DNA of 64,000 nucleotides from Gemmatimonadota bacterium (GTDB lineage Bacteria > Gemmatimonadota > Gemmatimonadetes > Gemmatimonadales > Gemmatimonadaceae). A program made the translations under genes and the position numbers. Of this stretch, positions 19,107 to 28,331 are shown piece after piece. Positions within the stretch are counted from its first letter, which is position 1. Every line of letters starts with the position of its first letter. The stretch is from NCBI GenBank assembly GCA_016704465.1, contig JADJAD010000010.1, positions 124,001 to 188,000 of the forward strand, written 5' to 3'. A model generated the notes under the pieces. The model saw only the letters and a program-made list of their open reading frames with translations, did not search any database and was not told where the DNA came from.

Positions 19107-21515
19107 GTGGGCCAATCGTTGCGACGCGAGATCGCCGGGATCGCGCTGATCGTCCTCGGTGTCTTCGTCGGCGGGGCGCTGCTGCTGCAACGACTCCCGG
19201 TCGAGGGGTCGTGCCTGGCCGCGCGCGGCGTCTTCGGACCGGTCGGGGGGTGCATCAAGTGGTCGCTGCTATCGCTGCTTGGTGCCCCGGCCGCCGCACT
19301 GGTCCCGTTCATCCCGCTCGTGCACGGCCTGCGCCTGCTCGGCCGCCTGCAGGGCGAGACGGACCGGCGCTGGCTGACCTTTCTTGCCGGGCTGACCGTC
19401 CTGCTGCCAGTGGTCGTGGGGCTGGCGACCGGCACGGCGCGCTCCGCCGAGAGTCCGGCCGGGCTCCTGGGCGGCTTGGTGAGCTTCTACCTTGATCGCA
19501 CCTTGGGGACCGGAGGGGCCTGGCTCGCCGTAGCGCTGCTCGGAAGCGCCCTGATGGCGTGGACGCTGCGCTGGAATCCGGTGCGCGCCCTCCTGGGGCC
19601 TTCACCTGCCGCGGGTCGCGCCACCAGAAGCCCCACGCTTGCCTCCCTGCTCGAGCCGCCACCGGAGGAGATGCCGGCGATTGAGCAACGAAGCGGACGG
19701 CTGGAACGCGAGCGAGCGATCGGCCTCGGCGCCACGGGAGGCGCGACGCCACAAAAGGGGCGCGCCGGCATGGAGGTCGCGACCGACGGAGGCGCCGTCG
19801 CCGAGGCCGCGACGGTGGAGGGACGCCGCAAGCGGACGGGCGGGCGGGGGAAGGACGCGCCGCCGCCGGGCGGCGAGACGGCCGCCGGCGATGCGACCGT
19901 CGGGGATCAGACCGGCGGGGAATCGTTCGTGATGCCGACCATTGCCGACGAGGACGCGCTGGAGGACAAGCTTCCGGCGCCCGAACTGCTGACGCCGGCG
20001 CCTGCCGGCAACGTCGATGTAGGGCGCAAGGAAATCGACGCGATGGGGCAGAAGCTCATGGAGGCCCTGCGCACGTTCAAGGTGGACGGGACGCTGGTGG
20101 GAAAGACGACCGGGCCGGTGGTCACCCAGTTCGAGGTGGAGCCGGCCCCCGGGGTCAAGGTGCGGCAGTTCGCCAACCTCGCCAACGACCTCGCGCTGGC
20201 GATGCGCGCCGCCAGCATTCGGGTAGTGGCACCGATTCCGGGGCGCGGCGCCGTCGGCGTCGAGGTCCCGAATCCGGTCCCGCAGATCGTCGCGTTTCGC
20301 GAACTGATCGAGGCCCGGGAGTTCACCCAGGCCCGCATGGCGCTGCCCATCGCGTTAGGCAAGGACCTCGAGGGCAAGGTCGTCGTGGCGGACCTGGCCA
20401 AGATGCCGCACCTGCTGATCGCCGGCGCCACCGGCTCGGGCAAGTCGGTGTGCGTGAACACGATCATCACGTCGCTGGCGTACCGGCACACCCCGCGCAC
20501 GCTGCAGTTCCTGATGGTGGACCCCAAGATGGTGGAGCTGTCGGTCTACAACGACCTCCCGCACCTGCTCCACAAGGTCATCACCGACAACCGCGATGCT
20601 GCCTACGTGCTGAAGTGGGCAGTGATCGAGATGCAGCGTCGATACGAAATCCTTGCCGCCAACGGCGCCCGCAACATCCAGGAGTTCAACAAGCGCGTGC
20701 TCGACGGCGCGTCGCTGGTGCTCCCGAAGCGTCCCGAGGTCGCCTTCGAGCGACGGGAGTACACGGAGGGGATCCTCCCGTACGTGGTCCTCGTGATCGA
20801 CGAACTGGCGGACCTGATGATGACGGTGCAGGCCGAGGTGGAGACGCCGTTGGCGATGCTGGCGCAGAAGGCGCGGGCGATCGGCATTCACATCATCCTC
20901 GCGACGCAGCGGCCGAGCGTGAACGTGATCACGGGCCTGATCAAGGCGAACTTCCCGAGCCGGATCGCCTTCCGCGTGGCGTCGCAGGTGGATTCGCGCA
21001 CGATCATCGACGGCATGGGGGCGGAGTCGCTCCTGGGCAACGGGGACATGCTCTTCATTCCGCCCGGCAAGTCCGAGCCGCAGCGGCTGCAGGGCGCGTT
21101 CATCGCCGGCGAGGACACCGAGCGGCTCATGCACTGGTTCGATGGCCGGACGATTGCCCGCCGCGCGGCGCTGGCCGCGCAGGGAGTCGACGCGGAGCTG
21201 GCGCGGACCGACATCATCGCGGACATGAAGGCGCAGGAAGCGCTGGCCGACGAGGATGACGACGACGGGAGCCCGGACGGCCGGGACGACCGCGACCCGC
21301 TGTTTCGCCGCGCGGCGGAGACGTGCATCCAGCACCAGTTAGGGTCGACCTCGCTGCTCCAGCGGCGCCTGGGAATCGGGTATGGGCGCGCGGCACGGAT
21401 CATTGATCAGCTGAATGCGGCCGGCGTGCTGGGGCCGTCGAAGGGATCAAAGCCGCGTGACATCCTGGTGGGGCTGGACGACCTCGATCGCATCGCGGGA
21501 CCGGAGACGTTGTAA
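19107..21515 (+). CDS. ftsK: DNA translocase FtsK/SpoIIIE
   Basis: Septum-anchored hexameric motor that pumps chromosomal DNA and clears the terminus before division. 802 residues: about four N-terminal membrane helices (residues 8-25, 45-70, 86-106, 128-150), a linker rich in Gly, Ala, Glu and Arg (about 170-300), then the motor. The motor includes KTTGPVVTQFEVEPAPGVKV (alpha domain), Walker A AGATGSGKSVCVN near 440, Walker B LPYVVLVIDELADLMM and the ATQRPSVNVITG segment. A C-terminal gamma winged helix (about 735-802, SLLQRRLGIGYGRAARIIDQ) reads orienting sequences. The start GTG 19107 is one base after the comB stop. Confidence 0.96.
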   Translation: MGQSLRREIAGIALIVLGVFVGGALLLQRLPVEGSCLAARGVFGPVGGCIKWSLLSLLGAPAAALVPFIPLVHGLRLLGRLQGETDRRWLTFLAGLTVLLPVVVGLATGTARSAESPAGLLGGLVSFYLDRTLGTGGAWLAVALLGSALMAWTLRWNPVRALLGPSPAAGRATRSPTLASLLEPPPEEMPAIEQRSGRLERERAIGLGATGGATPQKGRAGMEVATDGGAVAEAATVEGRRKRTGGRGKDAPPPGGETAAGDATVGDQTGGESFVMPTIADEDALEDKLPAPELLTPAPAGNVDVGRKEIDAMGQKLMEALRTFKVDGTLVGKTTGPVVTQFEVEPAPGVKVRQFANLANDLALAMRAASIRVVAPIPGRGAVGVEVPNPVPQIVAFRELIEAREFTQARMALPIALGKDLEGKVVVADLAKMPHLLIAGATGSGKSVCVNTIITSLAYRHTPRTLQFLMVDPKMVELSVYNDLPHLLHKVITDNRDAAYVLKWAVIEMQRRYEILAANGARNIQEFNKRVLDGASLVLPKRPEVAFERREYTEGILPYVVLVIDELADLMMTVQAEVETPLAMLAQKARAIGIHIILATQRPSVNVITGLIKANFPSRIAFRVASQVDSRTIIDGMGAESLLGNGDMLFIPPGKSEPQRLQGAFIAGEDTERLMHWFDGRTIARRAALAAQGVDAELARTDIIADMKAQEALADEDDDDGSPDGRDDRDPLFRRAAETCIQHQLGSTSLLQRRLGIGYGRAARIIDQLNAAGVLGPSKGSKPRDILVGLDDLDRIAGPETL

Positions 21516-21816
21516 TCCCGGCCCGGTCCCGTTGGGCGAGTGGCATCGCGGCAATGCATGGACCCCCGATGTCCCGCGCCTAACGAGTCGCCGCGGGCGG
21601 CCGTACCCCCCGCCCGCCGTGGGATACCTCCCGGCGCGGTCGTGCCCAGCGTGCAGGTTCCCGGGACAGGCGGTGTCGACCTGCCGTCCCGACGCGACCG
21701 TGCGTGAGCGTCGCCCGAGGTGCGGCCAGTGCCTGCAGCCGGTGCGTGCAGGGAAAGGATCCGCCGCGCAATCGAATGGTTCGTGCACCAGTGATGGGGC
21801 GGTGTACGATCCGTGT
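21516..21816. other. 301-bp spacer before yraN with an in-frame CxxC...CxxC reading frame
   Basis: No separate gene is clear. The yraN reading frame stays open through this whole spacer. From a possible GTG at 21619 it would encode YLPARSCPAC and, 27 residues later, RRPRCGQCLQP, a zinc-ribbon-like pair. A GTTAGG motif lies on the minus strand at 21579-21584. No terminator hairpin was found after ftsK. Confidence 0.5.
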
Positions 21817-22191
21817 GTGACGACGGAGCGACAGCAGTTCGGACTCGTGGGCGAGGCCGTGGCCGAGCGGTGGCTGCGTGGCCGCGGATGGCGCGTGCTT
21901 CAGCGAAGATTTCGAAGCGGCCATCGGGACATCGATCTCATCGCCGAACGCGAGGGGATGGTCGCGTTCGTGGAGGTGAAGGCGAGGCGTGGGGGCGGGT
22001 GCGGCGGGCCGCTCGAGGCGGTTAACTGGAAGAAGCGACGGGAGTTAGTTCGTTCGGCGTCGGTCTGGATCGACCGTCATGGGCGCTTGGGTGAGCACTA
22101 CCGGTTCGACGTCATCGGGGTGATCCTGGACGGCAGCCGCGTTCGTGTACGCCATGTGGAAAACGCCTTCGGGATTTCTGCGCGTGCTTGA
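21817..22191 (+). CDS. YraN/UPF0102 family nuclease-like protein
   Basis: 124-residue protein of the UPF0102 (YraN) family, with a restriction-endonuclease-like fold. Established genetics links the family loosely to DNA recombination, but its reaction is not settled. Motifs: LVGEAVAERWLRGRGWRVL (helix and first strand), RSGHRDIDLIAEREG with the catalytic-type Asp, AFVEVKARRGG giving the ExK pair, then WKKRRELVRSAS. Start GTG 21817 gives the normal family length; GTG 21802 and GTG 21619 are in-frame alternatives, the latter adding a Cys-rich segment. It lies upstream of recA, and the recA promoter overlaps its 3' end. It contains one of the rare TTA codons not followed by GG. Confidence 0.85.
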   Translation: MTTERQQFGLVGEAVAERWLRGRGWRVLQRRFRSGHRDIDLIAEREGMVAFVEVKARRGGGCGGPLEAVNWKKRRELVRSASVWIDRHGRLGEHYRFDVIGVILDGSRVRVRHVENAFGISARA

Positions 22192-22216
22192 AAGCAAGCG
22201 GGTAGCTTCGTAGTTT
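22188..22216 (+). promoter_or_regulatory. putative recA promoter
   Basis: TTGAAA (22188-22193), 17-nt spacer, TAGTTT (22211-22216), overlapping the yraN stop and leaving a leader of about 75 nt before recA. I looked for a LexA-type dyad (GAAC-N4-GTTC or GTTC-N7-GTTC) and found none, only isolated GTTC words at 22217-22220 and 22234-22237. Confidence 0.45.
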
Positions 22217-22298
22217 GTTCGGGGTATCGAATCGTTCACGCCACTCGGTAGATTGCCCGCGTGGCCAAGGCCTCAACGAGTCACCAACCGGGTGAATC

Positions 22299-23342
<1,044 letters not shown>

Positions 23343-23511
23343 GCGCGGGACGAGTCACGTTCCCACACCGGCGGATTCAAGGGGCCGGAGGGTTGTCTTC
23401 TGAGGATGCTGGGGCCCGGTACCCCACGTTGCTCAGCGGGCTTCTCTCCGGCCTCTCGCCGTTTCCACGCATCCACGACGAGAATCGCTCACCTGCTGGC
23501 TGGAGTCGTCC

Positions 23512-24603
23512 ATGCACCACGAGGACCTGAACATCGCCTCCTCGGATAGGTACCGCGGGGTGGACGACGAGCTGCCGGACGAGAACGCGCCGGACGAGAA
23601 CGCGCCGGGCGAGGGTGCGTCGGGCGAGGGTGCGTCGGACACGAGTGCGTCGGACACGAGTGCGTCGGACACGAGTGCGTCGGACACGAGTGCGTCGGAC
23701 AAGAGTGCGCCGGCCGAGGACGCGCCGGACGAGCGGGCGCTCGACGACCGCGGGACACCGAACGAGAAGGCTGCGCCGGACGACGGGCGCGGAGCGGTCG
23801 AGCGCAACGCCCGTGGGGCTCGAGGTGCACGCTCGCGAGTCCCCAAACGCCCGCTTGGTGACGTCGCGCCTGTCCCGTCCACCGGTCGGATCACCGCCCT
23901 ACTCGAACGTCGAGCGGGCAGTACGCGCTATGTCGTCGAGGTCGACGGGACACAGGTCGCCACCGTGTCCACCGAGCTGATTGCAGCCCTCGGGCTTCGG
24001 GTCGGTAGGGCGATGGACGCGGGGTTGGCGGCGCGGTTGCGGGAGGCGGCGGGTGCGCTGGAGGTCTTCGACAAGGCGATCGCGTTCCTGGCCATCCGCG
24101 CACGCAGCGCGCGCGACTTGCAGCTGCGCCTTCGCCGGGCCGGCGCGCTGCCGCCGACGATCGCCGAGGTCATCGACCGGCTGCGCGCGCTCGACTTGCT
24201 GAATGACGAGGCGTATGCGCGCAATGTCGCTCGGTCGAGGGCGTTGTCCGGGGGTGTGTCGAAGCGACGGATCGCCCAGGAGTTGCAGCGGCGCGGCGTT
24301 GCTCGCGACGTCGCCGATGCGGCGGTCGCCGATACGCTGGCCGACGTCGGCCTCGACGAGTCCGAGGCCGCCATGTCAGTTGCCCTGAAGCGCATGCGCG
24401 CCCTGCGATCGCTCGATGTCCGGAAGCAGCGCCAGCGCTTGTATGCGTTCCTGGCGCGCCGCGGCTACGACTCGGCGATCATCGCCAAGGTGGTGGCGAC
24501 GGTCGTGGCCGGTGCGGCTGACGAGTCGAGGGACGAGGCGAGCGACGAGGCGAGCGACGAGGCGAGCGACGAGGCGAGCGACGAGGCGAGCGACGAGACC
24601 TGA
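23512..24603 (+). CDS. recX: regulatory protein RecX with repeat-rich N- and C-terminal extensions
   Basis: RecX binds inside the RecA filament and blocks its extension, limiting strand exchange. The 363-residue protein is about twice the usual RecX length. The conserved core (about residues 165-335) shows three-helix RecX repeats: KAIAFLAIRARSARDLQLRL, LDLLNDEAYARNVARSRAL, GVSKRRIAQELQRRGV and RQRLYAFLARRGYDSAIIAK. Residues 1-125 are low-complexity with ten five-residue repeats, and the C-terminus is a DEAS repeat. The RecX-type family call is supported by position directly after recA. ATG 23512 is the only reasonable start for the long form; a shorter product beginning near 23880 would cover the core. 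Confidence 0.85.
   Translation: MHHEDLNIASSDRYRGVDDELPDENAPDENAPGEGASGEGASDTSASDTSASDTSASDTSASDKSAPAEDAPDERALDDRGTPNEKAAPDDGRGAVERNARGARGARSRVPKRPLGDVAPVPSTGRITALLERRAGSTRYVVEVDGTQVATVSTELIAALGLRVGRAMDAGLAARLREAAGALEVFDKAIAFLAIRARSARDLQLRLRRAGALPPTIAEVIDRLRALDLLNDEAYARNVARSRALSGGVSKRRIAQELQRRGVARDVADAAVADTLADVGLDESEAAMSVALKRMRALRSLDVRKQRQRLYAFLARRGYDSAIIAKVVATVVAGAADESRDEASDEASDEASDEASDEASDET
23578..23727 (+). repeat. 15-bp tandem repeat, ten units, in the recX 5' region
   Basis: Ten 15-nt units in frame: two DENAP, two GEGAS, four identical DTSAS (GACACGAGTGCGTCG), then DKSAP and AEDAP. The variants occur as adjacent identical pairs or quartets, as expected for slippage followed by divergence. 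Confidence 0.9.
24532..24600 (+). repeat. 12-bp tandem repeat at the recX 3' end, encoding DEAS
   Basis: Five perfect GACGAGGCGAGC units and a partial sixth run directly into the recX stop codon, giving an acidic tail. The units are identical in sequence, so this looks like a recent expansion. Confidence 0.9.
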
Positions 24604-25134
24604 GGGACGTCGCCCGTGTGGCGACGGCGACCTGCCGACGCGTTGGCGACCCACCGCGCGATGCTGGGTGGCGCTCGACCAGTGGTTCCCCGAGTCGACT
24701 GCGCCGCTCGGCGGGTTGAGATTGGCCACGACCCCTTGAGGCTCGGAGCGTATGGGACGAGAGATCGGATGGCGGGAGGCAGTTGCTCGGCTGCTGCGTG
24801 CACCGCGGTCGCGGAGCGCCGCAAGTACGAAGGACGGTCGGATGATCAGGCGGCGAACGGCCGGGACGGCGATCGATGCGCGGCTCTCGACGTCGGGTGG
24901 CACGACTTGGCGCCAGCGGTGCGCCGACCGCACGGAGATGGTGCGACCGCTCGGCGTGCCGGCGCACTAGAAGCCTCTTGTAATGAGGAGGCGACGGCGG
25001 CTGGCCGGAGCAGGGCCGGGATGCCGACGCGCCGGAGACTCTTCGTGCGTTGGCGAGCAGCGAGTCTCGCACGATGCGCTCGCGCGTAGGAGGTGCGGCG
25101 GGAGCGGTCGGTTGGGGATGGAGGTGGATCCGCC

Positions 25135-25201
25135 CGTTGGAGTCGCCGGTTGGGGCGCCGGGGGGGGTGGGTGCCGGTTGGAGTCGCCGGTTGGAGTCGC
25201 C
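25135..25201 (+). repeat. 13-bp imperfect tandem repeat upstream of alaS
   Basis: Units of GGTTGGAGTCGCC: one at 25135 with a first-base change, a degenerate GGTTGGGGCGCC, a G-rich interruption with eight consecutive G, then two perfect copies at 25176-25201. It ends 44 nt before the alaS promoter element. Confidence 0.8.
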
Positions 25202-25244
25202 GCTGCGCCGGAGCGTGACGTGTACCGGCTTGCGGGCCGGTCGA

Positions 25245-25253
25245 TGCTATATT
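25245..25253 (+). promoter_or_regulatory. extended -10 promoter of alaS, apparently leaderless
   Basis: TGC-TATATT fits the extended -10 consensus (TGn plus TATAAT-like). Only 7 nt (25254-25260) separate it from the ATG, so transcription would begin at or next to the start codon. No -35 box and no Shine-Dalgarno sequence are visible. Confidence 0.6.
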
Positions 25254-25260
25254 CCGCGCC

Positions 25261-28020
25261 ATGCGCGCATCCGAGATCCGCTCCCGATTCCTGGCGTACT
25301 TCCAGCGCAACGCGCACGCCGTGTTGCCCAGTTCGTCATTGGTTCCTGCCGACGATCCGACGTTGCTGTTCACCAACGCCGGCATGGTCCAGTTCAAGAA
25401 GGTCTTCCTCGGCCTCGAAGTCCCGGAGACCGGACGCCGGGCGACGACGTCGCAGAAGTGTGTGCGTGCCGGCGGAAAGCACAACGACCTGGAGCAGGTC
25501 GGTCACACCGCGCGCCACCACACGTTCTTCGAGATGCTGGGCAACTTCTCGTTCGGGGACTACTTCAAGCGCGACGCGGTCCGCTTCGCCTGGGAGTTTG
25601 TCACCGGGCCGCAATCCGAGGGGAACCTTGGGATCGATGCGCGCCACGTGCGGGTCTCGGTCTTTCGCGAGGATGATGAAGCGCGCGCCCTCTGGCGCGA
25701 GGTTGCCGGTGTGCCGGACGCGCGCATTTACGGGTTAGGCGAGGCGGACAACTTCTGGCAGATGGCCGATACCGGTCCGTGTGGTCCGTGTTCGGAGTTG
25801 TACGTGGACCTGGCGCACCTTGCCAAGGACTGGGCCTTTCCCGAGGGGGCGACAGGCGAGTGGACGGACCTGTCGCGCACGGACTTTTCCACCGAGGCGT
25901 TTGTCGAAGGGGCGGAGGCGGGTCGATTCCTCGAGATCTGGAACCTCGTCTTCATGCAGTTCGATCGGCAGCCCGACGGCACCCTGGTGCCGCTTCCCAA
26001 GCCGTCGGTGGATACGGGTGCCGGCCTGGAGCGCATCGCCGCGGTGCTGCAGGAAGTGACCAACAACTTCCACACCGATGTCTTCGCGCCGATGATCCGT
26101 GCGATCGAGGCGACCGTCGGTCGCCCGTATGCCGGCGTGGCGGCGGACGGGTCGCGACTGCTGGACGAGCATTCGGCCTCGTTCCGGGTCCTGGCCGATC
26201 ACGCACGGGCGGTGGCGTTCCTCCTGGCAGACGGGGTGTTCCCGTCGAACGAGGGGCGCGGCTACGTCCTGCGGCGCATCCTGCGGCGGGCCGTCCGGCA
26301 TGCCTACCTGCTGGGGCGGCGCGAACCCACGCTGGTGCACGTGGTCGAGACGGTCATCGCCACGATGGAAGACGTCTTTCCCGAACTGCGGCAGCGGGCG
26401 TCACACATCCTCGAGACCACGCGGGCGGAGGAGGAGCGATTCCTGACGACGATCGACGGGGGGATGACGCGCTTTGAGTCGTTGGCGCCGAGGATCGGAT
26501 CGACCCAGGGGTCGACCCACCTGCGCGGGACGATCACCGGCGAGGACGCCTTTCGGCTCTATGACACGTTCGGCTTCCCGATCGACCTCACGGAGTTGAT
26601 GGCGCGCGAGCGCGGCTACGCCGTGGATATCGCCGGTTTCGAGGCGGCGCTCGGGGCGCAGCGCCTGCAGTCGCAGGAAGAGCGCAAGTCGCGCAAGCTG
26701 GGCGTGGTGGCGGACGAGCTGTCCGACGTGGCGCAGTGGGAGCGCGACGGGGGCGACACGTCGTCGCCGTTGAACGGCACGCCGTTCGTCGGTTACGAGA
26801 CGGTGGAGATCGAGACGCAGGTGGCGGCCGTGCGTCGCCTGGAGGGCGATCGGGTGGCCATCATGTTGCGGGTGACGCCGTTCTACGCCGAGTCGGGCGG
26901 TCAGGTGTCGGACCGCGGCGAGATCGTGGGGAAGGGGTGGCGAGTCGACGTGGACGACGTGAAGAAGATCGATGGGCGAATCGCGGCGATTGGCACGCTG
27001 ACCGGGATGATCGCGTTCGGCCCGGTCGTCGCGCGCGTGCCGAGCGACCGGCGACTCGACACGGAGCGGAACCACACGGCGACCCACCTGCTGCACGCCG
27101 CATTGCGTCAGCAGCTGGGCGACCACGTGCACCAGGCGGGGTCGCTGGTCGCACCCGATCGCCTGCGGTTCGACTTCACGCACCATGGACCGATCAAGCC
27201 CGAGACGCTGGACGAAGTCGAGCGAATGGTCAATCGTGACATCTGGGCCTCTGTGGACGTGCGCACCGAGCAGAAGGGCTACCAGGAGGCGGTGTCCGAA
27301 GGGGCGATGGCGCTGTTCGGCGAGAAGTACGGCGACGTGGTGCGCGTGGTGAAGATCCCGGGGCTGTCTGTGGAGCTCTGTGGCGGGACACATGTGCGCA
27401 ACACGGGGCAGATCGCCGTGTTCAAGATCCTGGGCGAGACCGGGGTCGCGGCGGGCGTTCGTCGTATCGAGGCCGTGACCGGACCGCGAGCGTTCGAGGT
27501 GCTGCGCGAGCGCGAACGCACGCTCGAGCGCGTCGGCGAGTTGCTCAAGGCGACGCCCGAGACGGTGGTGAAGCGGGTGCAAGTGCTGCTGGACGAACGG
27601 CGGCTGTTGGAGAAGCGTCTCGACGAGGCGCTCAAGGGCGGTGGCGACACGGTGAAGGCGTTGCTGGCGTCGGCCAGCACCGTCGCCGGATTGCAGCTGG
27701 TGACGTCCGTGCTGCAGGTGCCCGACGTGAAGACGCTGCAGGCGCTGGGTGACGCGCTCCGCGAACAGCTGGGGAGCGGTGTGGCGGCCATCGGGGCAAC
27801 GCTGGACGACGGCAAGCACACGTTGCTGGTGGTGGCCACGGACGATGCCCGTGATCGCGGCGTACGGGCCGACGTGGTGCTGAAGGCCTTGGCCGAGGTG
27901 GCGGGAGGTCGTGGCGGCGGCAAGCCGCACATGGCACAGGCGGGAATCCCCGATGCCGGTCGGTTCCCCGACGCGATGGCCGCGCTGGAGCGCACGGTGC
28001 GTGCGCTGCTCGGCGCGTGA
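25261..28020 (+). CDS. alaS: alanyl-tRNA synthetase
   Basis: Charges tRNA-Ala and edits mischarged Ser or Gly. 919 residues. Class II catalytic core at the N-terminus (TLLFTNAGMVQFKKVFLG, the motif-2 region HHTFFEMLGNFSFGDYFK, DTGAGLERIAAVLQ), the editing domain with HTATHLLHAAL near residue 605 and the zinc/editing Cys-His site ELCGGTHVRNTGQI near 707, and the C-Ala domain ending GGRGGGKPHMAQAG. The reading starts directly at the family N-terminus at ATG 25261. The stop overlaps the next small ORF by GTGA. It is the head of a transcription unit with its own promoter. Confidence 0.98.
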   Translation: MRASEIRSRFLAYFQRNAHAVLPSSSLVPADDPTLLFTNAGMVQFKKVFLGLEVPETGRRATTSQKCVRAGGKHNDLEQVGHTARHHTFFEMLGNFSFGDYFKRDAVRFAWEFVTGPQSEGNLGIDARHVRVSVFREDDEARALWREVAGVPDARIYGLGEADNFWQMADTGPCGPCSELYVDLAHLAKDWAFPEGATGEWTDLSRTDFSTEAFVEGAEAGRFLEIWNLVFMQFDRQPDGTLVPLPKPSVDTGAGLERIAAVLQEVTNNFHTDVFAPMIRAIEATVGRPYAGVAADGSRLLDEHSASFRVLADHARAVAFLLADGVFPSNEGRGYVLRRILRRAVRHAYLLGRREPTLVHVVETVIATMEDVFPELRQRASHILETTRAEEERFLTTIDGGMTRFESLAPRIGSTQGSTHLRGTITGEDAFRLYDTFGFPIDLTELMARERGYAVDIAGFEAALGAQRLQSQEERKSRKLGVVADELSDVAQWERDGGDTSSPLNGTPFVGYETVEIETQVAAVRRLEGDRVAIMLRVTPFYAESGGQVSDRGEIVGKGWRVDVDDVKKIDGRIAAIGTLTGMIAFGPVVARVPSDRRLDTERNHTATHLLHAALRQQLGDHVHQAGSLVAPDRLRFDFTHHGPIKPETLDEVERMVNRDIWASVDVRTEQKGYQEAVSEGAMALFGEKYGDVVRVVKIPGLSVELCGGTHVRNTGQIAVFKILGETGVAAGVRRIEAVTGPRAFEVLRERERTLERVGELLKATPETVVKRVQVLLDERRLLEKRLDEALKGGGDTVKALLASASTVAGLQLVTSVLQVPDVKTLQALGDALREQLGSGVAAIGATLDDGKHTLLVVATDDARDRGVRADVVLKALAEVAGGRGGGKPHMAQAGIPDAGRFPDAMAALERTVRALLGA

Positions 28021-28331
28021 CCCTCGCCGCCTGGTTGGCGGCGCGCATCCCGCCGCCGCCGCCTGCGCTGTCGGCGAGGCTGCAGGTGCTGACGGCGTCG
28101 AGCGACGGGCGCGACGGCATCTCCGATGCGCTGGTGGTGGTGTCGGGCGAGGTGTTGCGTGGCGTCTTGCGCGACGGGCCGGTCGCCCGCGACGTCGCGC
28201 TGGAACTGCTCGCGGCGGACGCCCTCGCGACCTACGCGTTCGAAGCGGAGGGCGACGCCCCGGGCGACCTGGATGCGCGCTGCAGCTGGGCGATGCGCTA
28301 TTTCTCGTCAATCGCCGATCCGGAGTGCTAG
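28017..28331 (+). CDS. small protein of unknown function between alaS and the CpsB-like gene
   Basis: 104 residues, GTG start in a GTGA overlap with the alaS stop; its own stop overlaps the next gene by 7 nt. The tight coupling on both sides and normal high third-position GC argue that it is real. The N-terminus is TLAAWLAARIPPPPPALSAR, then VLTASSDGRDGISDALVVVS and a C-terminal Ala/Glu-rich helix. No membrane segment, signal peptide or known motif is recognised. It could be a small accessory factor or a lineage-specific protein; no function is proposed. Confidence 0.65.
   Translation: MTLAAWLAARIPPPPPALSARLQVLTASSDGRDGISDALVVVSGEVLRGVLRDGPVARDVALELLAADALATYAFEAEGDAPGDLDARCSWAMRYFSSIADPEC

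Larger units (their letters stand above)
24604..25260. other. 657-bp spacer between recX and alaS
   Basis: I see no convincing gene. The longest frames (for example 24616-25089 + and 24752-24970 +) are Arg-rich, lack ribosome sites and have poor third-position GC bias compared with neighbours. It holds a GAGACTC...GAGTCTC inverted repeat at about 25036-25069, a 13-bp repeat block at 25135-25201 with a run of eight G, and an extended -10 promoter at the alaS start. Confidence 0.5.

Noticed and set aside
22192..22298. SOS (LexA) box before recA
   Set aside because: Isolated GTTC words exist, but not as a dyad with known spacing; I do not claim one.
24752..24970. 72-residue reading frame in the same spacer
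   Set aside because: Short, Arg/Thr-rich and without a ribosome site; not strong enough to call a gene.
24616..25089. Possible genes in the recX-alaS spacer
   Set aside because: Arg- and Ala-rich, no ribosome site, weak third-position GC bias, no recognised motif.
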